Positions 32,556 through 41,071 of a DNA stretch of 64,000 bases are shown here, piece after piece. The notes below the pieces were generated by a model. The model did not search any database and had not been told where the DNA came from. It worked only from the letters and a program-made list of their open reading frames with translations. A program made the position numbers and the translations under genes. The DNA is from Bacillus sp. SB49. Lineage in GTDB: Bacteria > Bacillota > Bacilli > Bacillales > Halobacillaceae. The DNA lies in assembly GCF_000469135.2 (NCBI RefSeq), contig NZ_CP048117.1, forward strand, positions 611,001 to 675,000. The letters are read 5' to 3'. Position 1 is the first letter of the stretch; every line of letters starts with the position of its first letter.

Positions 32556-34627
32556 TGACATTTGTAGAACAAAATGTTCAAGAGATATCCCAAGCGGACA
32601 GACAAAAAATTGAGGAGTGTTATATTTTAGGGAAGATAGCGGAGGACAATAGTCCATTTCCTCGTCTAGGGGCAGAGTTTGACCGAGCGGTTACGTATTC
32701 CAAAGATGGAGATGACAGGATTGTGTTCTTCATTAAAGCTCTCTCGAGAGAACCAGAACTACTGAAGCGTTTGTTGGGTAAGAACAAAGACGAATTTTAT
32801 ATTTCTTTTGACAATCGCAATAAGAGATACTTACAAAAGGTCGGATACTTTGAACAAGATAACCCAGTGGAATTTTTGAGAGAACATTTCAAAGGAAGGC
32901 TAATCTTGTTCAAGCCAGAATTGACATACGATAAGAAAAGAGATATGTATCACTACAACTTAGAGGTGCTGTTGGTTGAAAAAGCAGCTAGTGAAGAAGA
33001 AATGCAAGAAGATTTTGTTCCTGTTCCTGAAATGAGCAATTCCACTCCAGCTACTCGATTTGAGAGAAAGTTATTGGATGAAAAACCAATAGAGTTGAGT
33101 TGTTATAACCATGCCTTTGACGTACCAGAATTCATCATTTGTGATAGTTACATTTATCAAATTCCAGATGATACAGTGTTGGAAAAGTACAAAGTGAATT
33201 CCAATATGTATATCTGTCGTAAACCAGAATCTATTAAGAGGATTGACATTCCAGAAGATTATGATCGGAATATGCGTATGGTGCATAAAGAGATTGCATT
33301 CATTTCTAACAACAACCGTTTAAGCTGGATTGATCAATTTGAAGAAGAAGGTACGTCCATTGCAGAATTGGAGAGACAGAAAAAGCTAGAAGAAAAAAAG
33401 GCATCCGAAGGCAAGGTGAGGGAAGAGAAATCTTCTCAAGAGCAAGAGCAAGTATCCAAAGAAGATGTTGCTGATAAAATTGGTGAAGGGGACTTCATTC
33501 TTCGTCTTGATTACCTGGCGAGAAAAAAGAAATTGAGATATTCGCTTGAGGATCTATACAATTTTCATACCTCGTTAAAGACATCAAATTTTACAATACT
33601 GGGTGGCATGAGCGGAACAGGTAAAACACAATTAGCTATGCTATATGCAGAGGCAATGAAAATGGATGAAGGTGACAACCTTCTGTTTGTACCTGTTAAG
33701 CCCTCGTACACAGAGCCGAGTGATTTGTTAGGGTTCTTGAATCCTCAAACAGGAGTATACACAGAGAGTGATGTAGGACTTGTTTCTTTCTTGGATCGTG
33801 CAAGTAAAAATGAAGACAAGATGCACATGGTTGTGTTTGATGAAATGAACTTAGGTCAGGTCGAACACTATTTCAGTGATTTTCTATCGATATTAGAGTT
33901 AGAGACGGGACAAAAGCGCCTTCGGTTGTTCAATAAAGGGGCGATGTGTGTTCAGGAACATCTGAGGGAAGGTATCCTGATTGGAAATAATGTTTTGTTC
34001 GTCGGAACAGCGAATTTCGACGAAACAACACGAGATTTCTCTAATCGGATGTTGGATCGAAGTAACGTCATTCTTCTAGAGAAGACATCGTTTGCGGATG
34101 CTTACAAACACGAAATCAATGAAAATATTGAGAGTCCGACTGATTATGCGGATCAAGAGAAGAATGAAATCAAAAACCCTGATGCTGAAATTACCGCAGA
34201 CAACTATAAAGAGTGGGTTGTGAATAACGGGAAACGATTAGCTTCGTTGGAAGAGCGGGAGTTATCTATCCTCGATAAGTTACATGAAGAGATTAGTAAT
34301 TTTGATTCTCAGACAGGAGTATCGTTCCGTATTGCGGAGCAAATTGGTCACTATCTGGATAATATTCCTTGTGATGAGAGTGGCGTTCCGTTCTTGAACA
34401 GGAATACTGCTTTCGACTTCCAAGTCAAACAACGTATTCTCTCTAAAATCAGAGGTCATAGAGATCAAATCGAAAAGTTAGTTGGACGATACGATGAAGA
34501 GAAGGGATACTCAGGTGGACGTATTAGTTCTGTACTTGACACGGAAGATCGAAATAATTGTGAAAAATCTATTGCGTACCTTGAACAAAAGGCGAAAGAG
34601 TTGATGCGAAATGGCTACACATTATAA
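32555..34627 (+). CDS. McrB-like AAA+ NTPase
   Basis: 690 residues. A specificity-type N-terminal region of about 310 residues precedes an AAA+ domain of the MoxR/McrB kind: Walker A GGMSGTGKTQLA (about 350), KPSYTEPSDLLGFLNP, Walker B VFDEMNLGQVEHYFSDFL (about 428), and the FVGTANFDETTRDFSNRMLDRSN block (about 486) where McrB GTPases have their NxxD signature. A charged low-complexity linker (about residues 270-310) separates the parts. Together with the DUF2357 nuclease it forms an McrBC/LlaJI-like NTPase-nuclease pair, which in known systems recognises modified or foreign DNA (or, in some relatives, RNA). Confidence 0.85.
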   Translation: MTFVEQNVQEISQADRQKIEECYILGKIAEDNSPFPRLGAEFDRAVTYSKDGDDRIVFFIKALSREPELLKRLLGKNKDEFYISFDNRNKRYLQKVGYFEQDNPVEFLREHFKGRLILFKPELTYDKKRDMYHYNLEVLLVEKAASEEEMQEDFVPVPEMSNSTPATRFERKLLDEKPIELSCYNHAFDVPEFIICDSYIYQIPDDTVLEKYKVNSNMYICRKPESIKRIDIPEDYDRNMRMVHKEIAFISNNNRLSWIDQFEEEGTSIAELERQKKLEEKKASEGKVREEKSSQEQEQVSKEDVADKIGEGDFILRLDYLARKKKLRYSLEDLYNFHTSLKTSNFTILGGMSGTGKTQLAMLYAEAMKMDEGDNLLFVPVKPSYTEPSDLLGFLNPQTGVYTESDVGLVSFLDRASKNEDKMHMVVFDEMNLGQVEHYFSDFLSILELETGQKRLRLFNKGAMCVQEHLREGILIGNNVLFVGTANFDETTRDFSNRMLDRSNVILLEKTSFADAYKHEINENIESPTDYADQEKNEIKNPDAEITADNYKEWVVNNGKRLASLEERELSILDKLHEEISNFDSQTGVSFRIAEQIGHYLDNIPCDESGVPFLNRNTAFDFQVKQRILSKIRGHRDQIEKLVGRYDEEKGYSGGRISSVLDTEDRNNCEKSIAYLEQKAKELMRNGYTL

Positions 34628-36461
34628 AGGGAAAGTCTTACCTTTTCGGTGTTATTTTGAAGACCGATTCGGACGTCCTTATGAAGTAGAGCAACTCTGG
34701 AAAAGTGAAGAAGATATAGATGTTTCAAGGCTTACAGTTTTGAAAGAGAACTCTCGTATTGGACTTCAGTTTTATGTTGATGAAAAAGAGGTTCATGAAT
34801 CGGGGGCGGTTTGTAAGATACAAACGAATGTATATGACTCCTCTGATGAACAAGTTGTATTCGATCATCCGTTGCAAGTGGGAAGAGGAAGAAAGAAGTG
34901 GCTTTATCAAGCTAACGATAACGAAGAGTTTCCATGGCGTATGGGGGTTTATTTTATTGAGGTGCTTTTTGGCGGGGAAAGGTATGTTGGGGGGATTAAC
35001 GTCCTCCCTCACCACCTTGATGAGTCTCAAGTGAGGCATTTGCATGAGTATTTAAATGAGCAGGTGCAAGATATTATCTATGACTTCGTATATAGCAATA
35101 AAACCTTGTCAAATGATGATGAGGCGGACTTGCCGAAGTATTGGTACTATGACTACGCTCGTAAGATTGCGGAGATTTACGACGAATATATGTACTGTAT
35201 GACAGCGATAGAGAGAAACCCTCACGATTATATCCGGACATCCTATAAACCTTCTGTACGGGCGGGAAAAATAGATCACAAGAGCATTCGGTGGGCGAAT
35301 TCGAATAAGGGGTTAGCTAAGAATGCAGGTGTCCAACAAAGTAATTTTCAATTGAACAAGAAGAAAATAAGGGATTTTGATTCTAAAGAGAATCGCTGGT
35401 TGAAGAACATTCTGCTTATGTGGCGGAAGGACTTGTTAGAGGTGTCTTCCTACATCGAAAAAGATTTGGATAGTTATCAGCGGAAGTTGAAAGAGCAGCA
35501 AGATAAGCATAATAAGGTGAAGCAAGAAAAAGGAATGCTTTTAGTAAAAAGAGACACTGGTGAAAATACAAAAAAAAATATCAAAAGCCAAATGTATATG
35601 TTAGATAAAGATATCAAAAAAACTAGAACAAAGGTTTCGATTTTGAATGAGCAACTTAGGGTTTTAGAAAAAATGGAGAGTAAGCTCATTTTCTTTATCG
35701 ATAACTCTTTCCTTAGGGATGTTGAACGAGGTTTTAGAAAGCCATTCTTGAAAAAGAATCAATACTTTCGAGTGGATGCTATATTCGAAGAATTGAGGAA
35801 GATTCGAGAAAATAAAGGGGAAGACAATCAGCTGACTCCGATTCTTAAACCTACATGGCAAATATACGAGTATTTCTGTCTTTTTAAAGTGGTTAAGACA
35901 TTCACGGATAAAGGGTTTGAAATCGTGCAAGGCATTGACGATGATGTGTTGAACCTTTATTTCGAAGATCGGATACAAGAAGGGACTAAATTTGTCTTGG
36001 AGAATGAGGAGAAAATAGTGCATGTGTGGTATGACCATTACCATCCTCATACCGAAGGAGAGGCTATTGAGAGAGGAGAGTACTTCTACACAAACCTTGC
36101 TAAGAAGAAGCCTGATCTTAAGATAGATGTATTTAAGAAGACGGAAGATGGGAAGTTGTTTGATACTTCGTTAGTTATGGATGCGAAGTTCAGTCAACTA
36201 AGGAACATATATAATTCACAATATATGAATAAAACAACGGAACAATTGACTGAATACTATAGTTTCTTCTCCGTGTTGGAAGAAGCGGGATTCCGAGCTT
36301 GTGTGGATCGAGTGGTATGTTTATATGCAGGGGCTGGAACACAAGAAGTCCAAAAAAGATTGGGAGTTGTCACTTACTTGAGATTTCACCCTGAAATAGA
36401 TGAGGATGGTCCTCGAATCGTAGGTGAGGAAGAATTGAAAGGGTTACTCTCTCACATATAA
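34611..36461 (+). CDS. DUF2357 / PD-(D/E)XK nuclease (McrC-like partner)
   Basis: 616 residues. The N-terminal half has the DUF2357 pattern (RCYFEDRFGRPYEVEQLW; EEFPWRMGVYFIEVLFGG; the helical PHDYIRTSYKPSVRAGKID). A long coiled coil covers about residues 275-360. The C-terminal part has TPILKPTWQIYEYFCLFKVV and the nuclease core: Asp in KKPDLKIDVFK (about 502) and DAKF (about 523-526), a PD...D-x-K arrangement, then TTEQLTEYYSFF. It starts 17 bases inside the McrB-like gene. A methyltransferase gene is absent, so it is likely modification-dependent restriction or abortive defence, not classical R-M. Confidence 0.85.
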   Translation: MATHYKGKVLPFRCYFEDRFGRPYEVEQLWKSEEDIDVSRLTVLKENSRIGLQFYVDEKEVHESGAVCKIQTNVYDSSDEQVVFDHPLQVGRGRKKWLYQANDNEEFPWRMGVYFIEVLFGGERYVGGINVLPHHLDESQVRHLHEYLNEQVQDIIYDFVYSNKTLSNDDEADLPKYWYYDYARKIAEIYDEYMYCMTAIERNPHDYIRTSYKPSVRAGKIDHKSIRWANSNKGLAKNAGVQQSNFQLNKKKIRDFDSKENRWLKNILLMWRKDLLEVSSYIEKDLDSYQRKLKEQQDKHNKVKQEKGMLLVKRDTGENTKKNIKSQMYMLDKDIKKTRTKVSILNEQLRVLEKMESKLIFFIDNSFLRDVERGFRKPFLKKNQYFRVDAIFEELRKIRENKGEDNQLTPILKPTWQIYEYFCLFKVVKTFTDKGFEIVQGIDDDVLNLYFEDRIQEGTKFVLENEEKIVHVWYDHYHPHTEGEAIERGEYFYTNLAKKKPDLKIDVFKKTEDGKLFDTSLVMDAKFSQLRNIYNSQYMNKTTEQLTEYYSFFSVLEEAGFRACVDRVVCLYAGAGTQEVQKRLGVVTYLRFHPEIDEDGPRIVGEEELKGLLSHI

Positions 36462-36468
36462 TAGAAAG

Positions 36469-36498
36469 CACTTCCAAAGTTTGGAGGTGATTTTTTTG
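36469..36498 (+). terminator. Terminator of the McrB/DUF2357 operon; intron target
   Basis: CACTTCCA - AAGTT - TGGAGGTG stem (36469-36489), then A and seven T. Group IIC introns insert just behind such terminators, and the intron-like sequence starts right after the T tract. Confidence 0.85.
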
Positions 36499-36620
36499 GT
36501 GTGCCAGGCATGAGCATAGACTTTAGGGTTCAAGTCCTGCACTGTGAATGTCGTTGTAACCGTTAGCAAAAGGCAAGGGTGCTAGGGCGACCTAGAATCT
36601 AGGTGGATGTCTGACCCCCA
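36499..36620 (+). mobile_element. 5' part of a group IIC intron (no reverse transcriptase)
   Basis: Starts GTGTGCCAGGCATGAG and continues with blocks that match, in order, my recollection of the Oceanobacillus iheyensis group IIC intron: TAGGG...AGTCC, ACTGTGAA, GTAACCGTTAGC, GGCAAGGGTG, GGCGAC and GAATCT. These are domain I elements. No intron-encoded protein and no domain V/VI could be found downstream, so the copy is truncated or badly decayed. Location behind a terminator U tract is exactly the class C target choice. Confidence 0.72.
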
Positions 36621-36698
36621 ATTCAGTAATCGAAACAGATAGAATGTTTTAAAAAAATGGGTGTTGATTACGGCCACTGAAATGTACCACTAATGCCA

Positions 36699-36857
36699 CC
36701 TTTTGCAACAAAAGGCAATCGTAGCAGTCCTTGATACTGAGTAGACAGATATGATAGGTGCCTGGCTGGCAGCTCCCGAGTGACCGTAGGGAACGTCCTA
36801 AGGGGGATGGTGGCAAAGGATGCCACATCATATCTGCCGGAGGCTCAGTGTCAAGGA
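36699..36857 (+). ncRNA. Strongly structured RNA block next to the intron start
   Basis: Hairpin CCTTTTG-CAA-CAAAAGG (36699-36715), then a long helix: TCCTTGATACTGAG (36728-36741) pairs with CTCAGTGTCAAGGA (36844-36857) with one G-U pair, and CAGATATGAT (36746-36755) pairs with ATCATATCTG (36827-36836). Inside, GTGGCA-AAGGA-TGCCAC (36810-36826) is stacked directly on the inner helix. Probably an expanded part of intron domain I, but I could not match it to a known intron; an independent non-coding RNA is possible. Confidence 0.5.
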
Positions 36858-36865
36858 TGCCTTTA

Positions 36866-37525
36866 GAACAACCGAGTGAAGTGATTGTCACGCCTTTAAT
36901 AGTTACTTAAAGTTTTTTATGGAAAACGGGGAGTCAACAGCTGGTGAATTGTTTGTCAAAGAGTGGTCCAAAAGATGGCAGGGATTGTAAGATCCAGTGG
37001 CTGTAATCAGGTGTTGAAAGTGAAACAAAAGTATTTGTGGTACAAGTCAGAAGGTGGAGCTGTTGCAAGTAATACTACAAACGAAGATGAATATTTTGAA
37101 ATTACTGCATAACAAGCAAGTACATTAAGAGATCTATATAATAATTAGTTGATAATACTAAAGAAAACCAGATAACAGTTGTTTTTTATTTCAATATTGG
37201 TGCAAAGAAATAAATATTTTGAATTCGATTCTTCAACTATAAGGGGCAACTCTTTAGCAGGATAATTGCCCCTTACTTAACGTTTTGGACAGGTTTGCTG
37301 AAGATTTGAATTCGTGATAACATTCAGATTTTCGGAACAATATCCATACTCATTCGTATATGAATTAAAGTGATTATTAGGAGTTATCTTAGACCTAGTG
37401 ATATTTGGTGTCTGTTGGAGATATAGGGGTTTGTTCTCAATGAGTTTCCTGGGAGAATGTCAACGAAAAGCTTAGATTGATTTATTTCATTTATCATATT
37501 TTAAAGACAGAAGAGGAGGTGTAAA
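36866..37525. other. Non-coding stretch with small gene remnants
   Basis: Only short frames, such as one of 23 codons at about 36919 and another of about 30 codons near 37020-37112 (ending NEDEYFEITA), neither with a good ribosome binding site. They look like remnants. The hairpin repeat at 37241-37274 is listed separately. Confidence 0.4.
37241..37320. repeat. Hairpin-bearing repeat, copy A
   Basis: AAGGGGCAA / TTGCCCCTT inverted repeat (37241-37274) followed by CTTAACGTTTTGGACAGG. The same arrangement, diverged, recurs at 38961-39040 (GGGGCAATTCTT / AAGAATTGCCTC then CTTAATGTTTTGGGAAGG). Both follow a CTTCxxxTAT lead-in. Such units are common terminator-like intergenic repeats in Bacillaceae, as far as I recall. 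Confidence 0.55.
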
Positions 37526-38268
37526 GTGAAAAGTAATTTTGATTTTAAATTTGATCCAAATCATATCTTAGATCAATTAAAATCTATTTGTAGTAATTAT
37601 CCTAATCTAATTAGTTCTTTAGAAGACTTTCAAGATAGATTAGATAGAGGCCTTAAAGATGATGAACAGAAATATAAACAGCTTATGTTGGTAGCCGGTT
37701 TTCCACCTATTAGTACCATATCGATGAATGAAGTAATTGATATAGTAGAACTTACTGATAAATATGGGGCTGAAGAGGTGCTTGGAAAATTAAAAAAATA
37801 TTGGTGGAAAGATATAACGAAAGTAAATTAAATACGTTGCTTACTCATTGGTCAAACATTTCGTGGATGAAGAGAAGGATCCCGATAATTAGTCAAGTCT
37901 TCAAAGCGCATATTCAGGGAGATTATTTTTTATCCGTAGCTACAATTCTGCCTCAAATTGAAGGTATTTTTGCTGATGCAACAGATCATGTAGGAAATAT
38001 GAATATAAGGAAGAAGATTACAACAATTTTGAACACGGAAGATAAGGCATTTTCTTTTGATAAGGAGATTCAAAGTTTCTACCTAAACATTATTTTACAT
38101 GGTTTTGAACATAACACCACGCCACTCCCAGTTTTTAGTAGGCATGCAATACTTCATGGTGCTGATATAAAATACGGGAACGTAGAAAATTCAGTTAAAA
38201 GTATTATGTTGCTTGAATTTATTGTGAAGAAATTAGAGGATTACCAAAAAGAAAAGACACAGGTGTAA
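37526..38268 (+). pseudogene. HEPN-like gene split by a -1 frameshift at a run of seven A
   Basis: Two overlapping frames read as one protein of about 246 residues: frame 1 (GTG at 37526, behind AGGAGGTG, to 37831) and frame 2 (entering near 37798, to 38268). The switch point is the heptamer A AAA AAA at 37792-37798 in the zero frame, a classic slippery site, so this is either programmed frameshifting or a broken gene or a sequencing error. The second half has LPQIEGIFADATDHVG and SRHAILHGAD, an RxxxxH motif (R114, H119 of that half) as in HEPN ribonucleases. Exact family not identified. Confidence 0.6.
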
Positions 38269-38364
38269 ATCCATTAAAGAAAAGTAGCTTAATATTTAAT
38301 TTGAGTCTTTTTATGGAAAAATAATGAAATTTAAGATTTGTAATTAATTGGAGGGTGAGGTTTT

Positions 38365-38688
38365 ATGAAATTCAAAATGGATGGATTTGATGATTTTGAA
38401 AAGATAATCCAGCAGATGGAGAAAGGTGCTAATGAGCTAGAAAATACAAAAAGTGTTTCATTTGACGAGTTGTTTCATGATGGTTTTATGAAAAAGTACA
38501 CAAGTTATTCTACGATCAGTGAGTTCTTTAATCAGAGTCCTTTTGGAATTGAAGAGGATAAAGATTTCGATAACATTGACGAGAATGAACTTGATAAATA
38601 TGTAAGCGAAAATTCATCTTTTTGTTCTTGGAATCAGATGTTAGAAGAGGCTGGCGCAGAGTATTCTTGGAAGAAGCTAGGCTTTTAA
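38365..38688 (+). CDS. Hypothetical acidic protein (107 aa)
   Basis: Not recognised. ATG with TGGAGGGTGAGG upstream. Begins MKFKMDGFDDFEKIIQQMEKGANELENTKSVSFDELFHDGFM in two parts (MKFKMDGFDDFEKII; KSVSFDELFHDGFM), rich in Asp and Glu. Small proteins with this opening accompany zinc-ribbon ORFs in phages and elements, from memory. 24 bases separate it from the next gene. Confidence 0.72.
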   Translation: MKFKMDGFDDFEKIIQQMEKGANELENTKSVSFDELFHDGFMKKYTSYSTISEFFNQSPFGIEEDKDFDNIDENELDKYVSENSSFCSWNQMLEEAGAEYSWKKLGF

Positions 38689-38712
38689 TTTTTGATAAGG
38701 AGTTGAGAATAG

Positions 38713-38910
38713 GTGATTTGTAAGTATTGTAAAGAAGAGATGATGGGGCAGGATAATGACCCTTTCCCTGGAGGTTATTCAAAGCTATATGTGTGTTTGA
38801 ATAATGTTTGTAGAGCGATATTTGAAGAATGGACAGATAATAAGCATAGGCGCACTCCAGATAAAGATAGATGGTTTAATCCTAAGACTAAAGAGTTTGA
38901 AGATATTTAA
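38713..38910 (+). CDS. Small four-cysteine (zinc-ribbon-like) protein (65 aa)
   Basis: GTG start with AAGGAGTTGAG upstream. CKYC near the N-terminus and CLNNVC in the middle give a CxxC...CxxxxC set able to bind zinc. Ends FNPKTKEFEDI. Probably cotranscribed with the 107-residue gene. Function unknown. Confidence 0.7.
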   Translation: MICKYCKEEMMGQDNDPFPGGYSKLYVCLNNVCRAIFEEWTDNKHRRTPDKDRWFNPKTKEFEDI

Positions 38911-38960
38911 TTACAATGGGATTTCATTAGATATATCTTGAAATCTAGTCTTCCTGTATT

Positions 38961-39040
38961 GGGGGCAATTCTTTAACAGAAGAATTGCCTCTTCTTAATG
39001 TTTTGGGAAGGATTGTGGAAGACTCAGTTTCGAGGTAATA
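38961..39040. repeat. Hairpin-bearing repeat, copy B
   Basis: See copy A at 37241. The 12-bp stem GGGGCAATTCTT/AAGAATTGCCTC with TAACAG loop could end transcription of the 65-residue gene. Confidence 0.55.
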
Positions 39041-39113
39041 TATATAAATTGAAACGCATTACTTAGATCACATGTAAATATAGTAATCAAAATAAAGGTT
39101 AGGAGGAAGCTGT

Positions 39114-39881
39114 TTGAAAGATTATTGGGGTGAATTGTCTCAAAAAGTCAAAATGATCAGTAGTTCATTAGATGAATTTGCAGCTATTTATGAACCAGAT
39201 AAAACAAGATTATGTTTCAACCAGATTTTTGCTTTTTGATTCCATAAAACCTAAAAGTAAGGTTCATTTTTCTGACAAGAATGTCCATCAAGTAGATACG
39301 CTTGATTATGCAATTCATTCTTTAAGCGATTTTAAAATAAAAATGGTATTTAAATCGGCGCATTCACTGTTTGATAAGATCGCATACTTAATTAATGAAT
39401 ACTACCAGACCGAGATTAAAGAGAAGGATGTTAATTTTAATACAATTTGGAAATCTGAACACGGAAACAAAAAAGAAGGTACAAGTATAAAAACCCTATT
39501 ATACAAAAGACAATATATAACTTACCATTAAGAGGATTATATTGGATCGCTAAAGATTTCTTTCCTGTTTTCAATTCAATTATTGAGCCCAAGAGTAAAG
39601 TGATACGTGATATCAGAAATCATTTGGAGCATAAATATGTGAAAACTGTTATTTATAAAATCAGCCCTGATAAAGTGAGTGGTGATAAACTAGCATATTA
39701 CTTAACCACAGAAGAGTTACTAAAACATACATTAACTCTTTTAAAATTAAGCAGGGATGCAATAATCTATCTTATTATGGAAATTCATGTGGAAGAGAAT
39801 TTTAGAGAAAAGACAAGAAAGAAGGATATCATACCATTTCCCATGAAGCTATATGGAATAGATGAAGAGTGGAAACTATAA
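39114..39881 (+). pseudogene. HEPN-domain protein (LA2681-like), two frameshifts
   Basis: TTG start behind AGGAGGAAGC. The reading frame shifts between about 39200 and 39239 and shifts back between about 39500 and 39530, so the product can be pieced together from three parts: DYWGELSQKVKMISSS, then FLLFDSIKPKSKVHFS...HSLFDKIAYLINEYY, then LPLRGLYWIAKDFFPVF and VIRDIRNHLEHKYVK. RNHLEH is an RxxxxH HEPN motif and this order resembles the LA2681-like HEPN family. The two compensating indels mean either decay or assembly errors. No partner nucleotidyltransferase is present. Confidence 0.6.
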
Positions 39882-39983
39882 CTTCTTATATAATCGGGGC
39901 GCTTGCTTGATATAGACAATAATTAATTATCAGGGAGCAAATAAAATACAACTATTATGGAAGAATGATTTTAGGTGGATTGA

Positions 39984-40157
39984 GTTGATGTAGCTTACGC
40001 CTTTATTTTTGATGAAATCAAAGAGAAGGTTTTAATGGTAAAGAATAAGGGGAGTGGTTTGTCTCTTCCTGGTGGTGCTGTTGAAAGAGGTGAAACATTT
40101 GACCAAGAAGCAATGAAGGAAAGCAAGGAAGAAAGTAATCCTTATTCTTCAACATAA
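39984..40157 (+). pseudogene. Nudix hydrolase fragment
   Basis: VDVAYAFIFDEIKEKVLMV is followed by LSLPGGAVERGETFDQEAM and KESKEES, i.e. the start of a Nudix box (Gx5Ex7...EE). There is a stop directly before it without a start codon, and it ends after 57 codons shortly beyond the box, so both ends are missing. A remnant. Confidence 0.7.
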
Positions 40158-40182
40158 CCTCGAAATCTAGGAAGGTTTACAA

Positions 40183-40225
40183 CAAAAAAAGACCGCTAAC
40201 CTTTTATAAGAGAGCGATCTTTTTA
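40183..40225. terminator. Bidirectional terminator
   Basis: AAAAGACCGCT / AGCGATCTTTT stem with one mismatch; A tract on the left and T tract on the right allow function on both strands. The stretch 40226-40426 holds no gene that I can see. Confidence 0.6.
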
Positions 40226-40426
40226 CTTGAAGTAAGTTGAAATGATTTTGAATGGAAAAATCATGTGTAACGTAAGTTAATATAAAGTGGGTTAATGCTA
40301 CAATCATACAAAGAAATCTATATTAATAAAAGCATAACCCAGTATTAAATCTAATTTGCAGTATATACCTTGGGTATTATTGTCCGGTTTCTAAAAGGTA
40401 GAGTATCTCTCTAGCGAGCTTGGATG

Positions 40427-41071
40427 CTACATGAAAGAGTATTGATAAACACTTGTTGAACCGCCGCTATAATCCATTAAGCTTTCTTGAGAAAGTAAGT
40501 CTCGTTGTTTTATATTGATGCTGTCCAAGAATGATACCGCTTCGTCGCCATATATAAATTCAAGAGAGTCCAAATGTTTTTTTATGAATACACTTGTAGC
40601 TCTGGGAACACTTACATCATTACTTGCTCTATCCATTGAATCCTCAATAATTGAGGTTAATTCAAATGCAGTGAAAAATTTATAGTCCATCCATTCATCC
40701 CAATACCTCTCGTTTTCATTTTCATGTGGGATAACTCCAGCAGGAATATCGGATAAGAAATAAATCATACCAGGATCGTTTTCAATAGGCATTTTTATTA
40801 CAGCAATGTACTTAAATTTATTCAATACAGATGACTTTAGATATTGGATGAATTTTTCTAGTCTTTTTTTTACATTATAAAATTCACTTTCATGGAATTC
40901 TAAACACATTATTGGCTCTGTAATATAAGGATCCCTATAAAAGTTAGTTTGGATGAGGCGTCCATATTCCAATGGCTTGCTCTTCTCAAAGGTGAATTTA
41001 CCAGAATTTAGTTTTCTTTCGTGATCATACACCCAAACAAGATTTCCACCGTGTACTACTTTAGTAAACAC
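40427..41071 (-). CDS. Rep-like protein lacking the HUH histidines (214 aa)
   Basis: Third gene of the Rep operon; GTG start with GGAGAGGGTGG upstream, overlapping the HTH gene by 11 bases. No family recognised, but residues about 68-110 (KKRLEKFIQYLKSS, NKFKYIAVIKM, GMIYFLSDIP) line up with the Rep protein two genes upstream (KKRLSYYLKT, PVFKYIGVTEF, GAIHYHLVCNL). If the match is real, both catalytic histidines are lost. It could be a structural Rep paralog or a regulator. The similarity is by eye. Confidence 0.55.
   Translation of the reverse strand: MFTKVVHGGNLVWVYDHERKLNSGKFTFEKSKPLEYGRLIQTNFYRDPYITEPIMCLEFHESEFYNVKKRLEKFIQYLKSSVLNKFKYIAVIKMPIENDPGMIYFLSDIPAGVIPHENENERYWDEWMDYKFFTAFELTSIIEDSMDRASNDVSVPRATSVFIKKHLDSLEFIYGDEAVSFLDSINIKQRDLLSQESLMDYSGGSTSVYQYSFM

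Noticed and set aside
36524-36545. tRNA T-arm-like GGGTTCAAGTCC sequence, as if a tRNA or tmRNA end were the integration target
   Set aside because: The arm pairs poorly (only two or three base pairs), no other tRNA parts fit, and the surrounding sequence matches group IIC intron domain I instead.
36649-36891. 80-codon minus-strand frame
   Set aside because: Lies entirely in the structured RNA block, without a ribosome binding site or protein-like pattern.
36900-37120. Retron or diversity-generating element next to the structured RNA
   Set aside because: No reverse transcriptase frame or its YxDD motif was found on either strand nearby.
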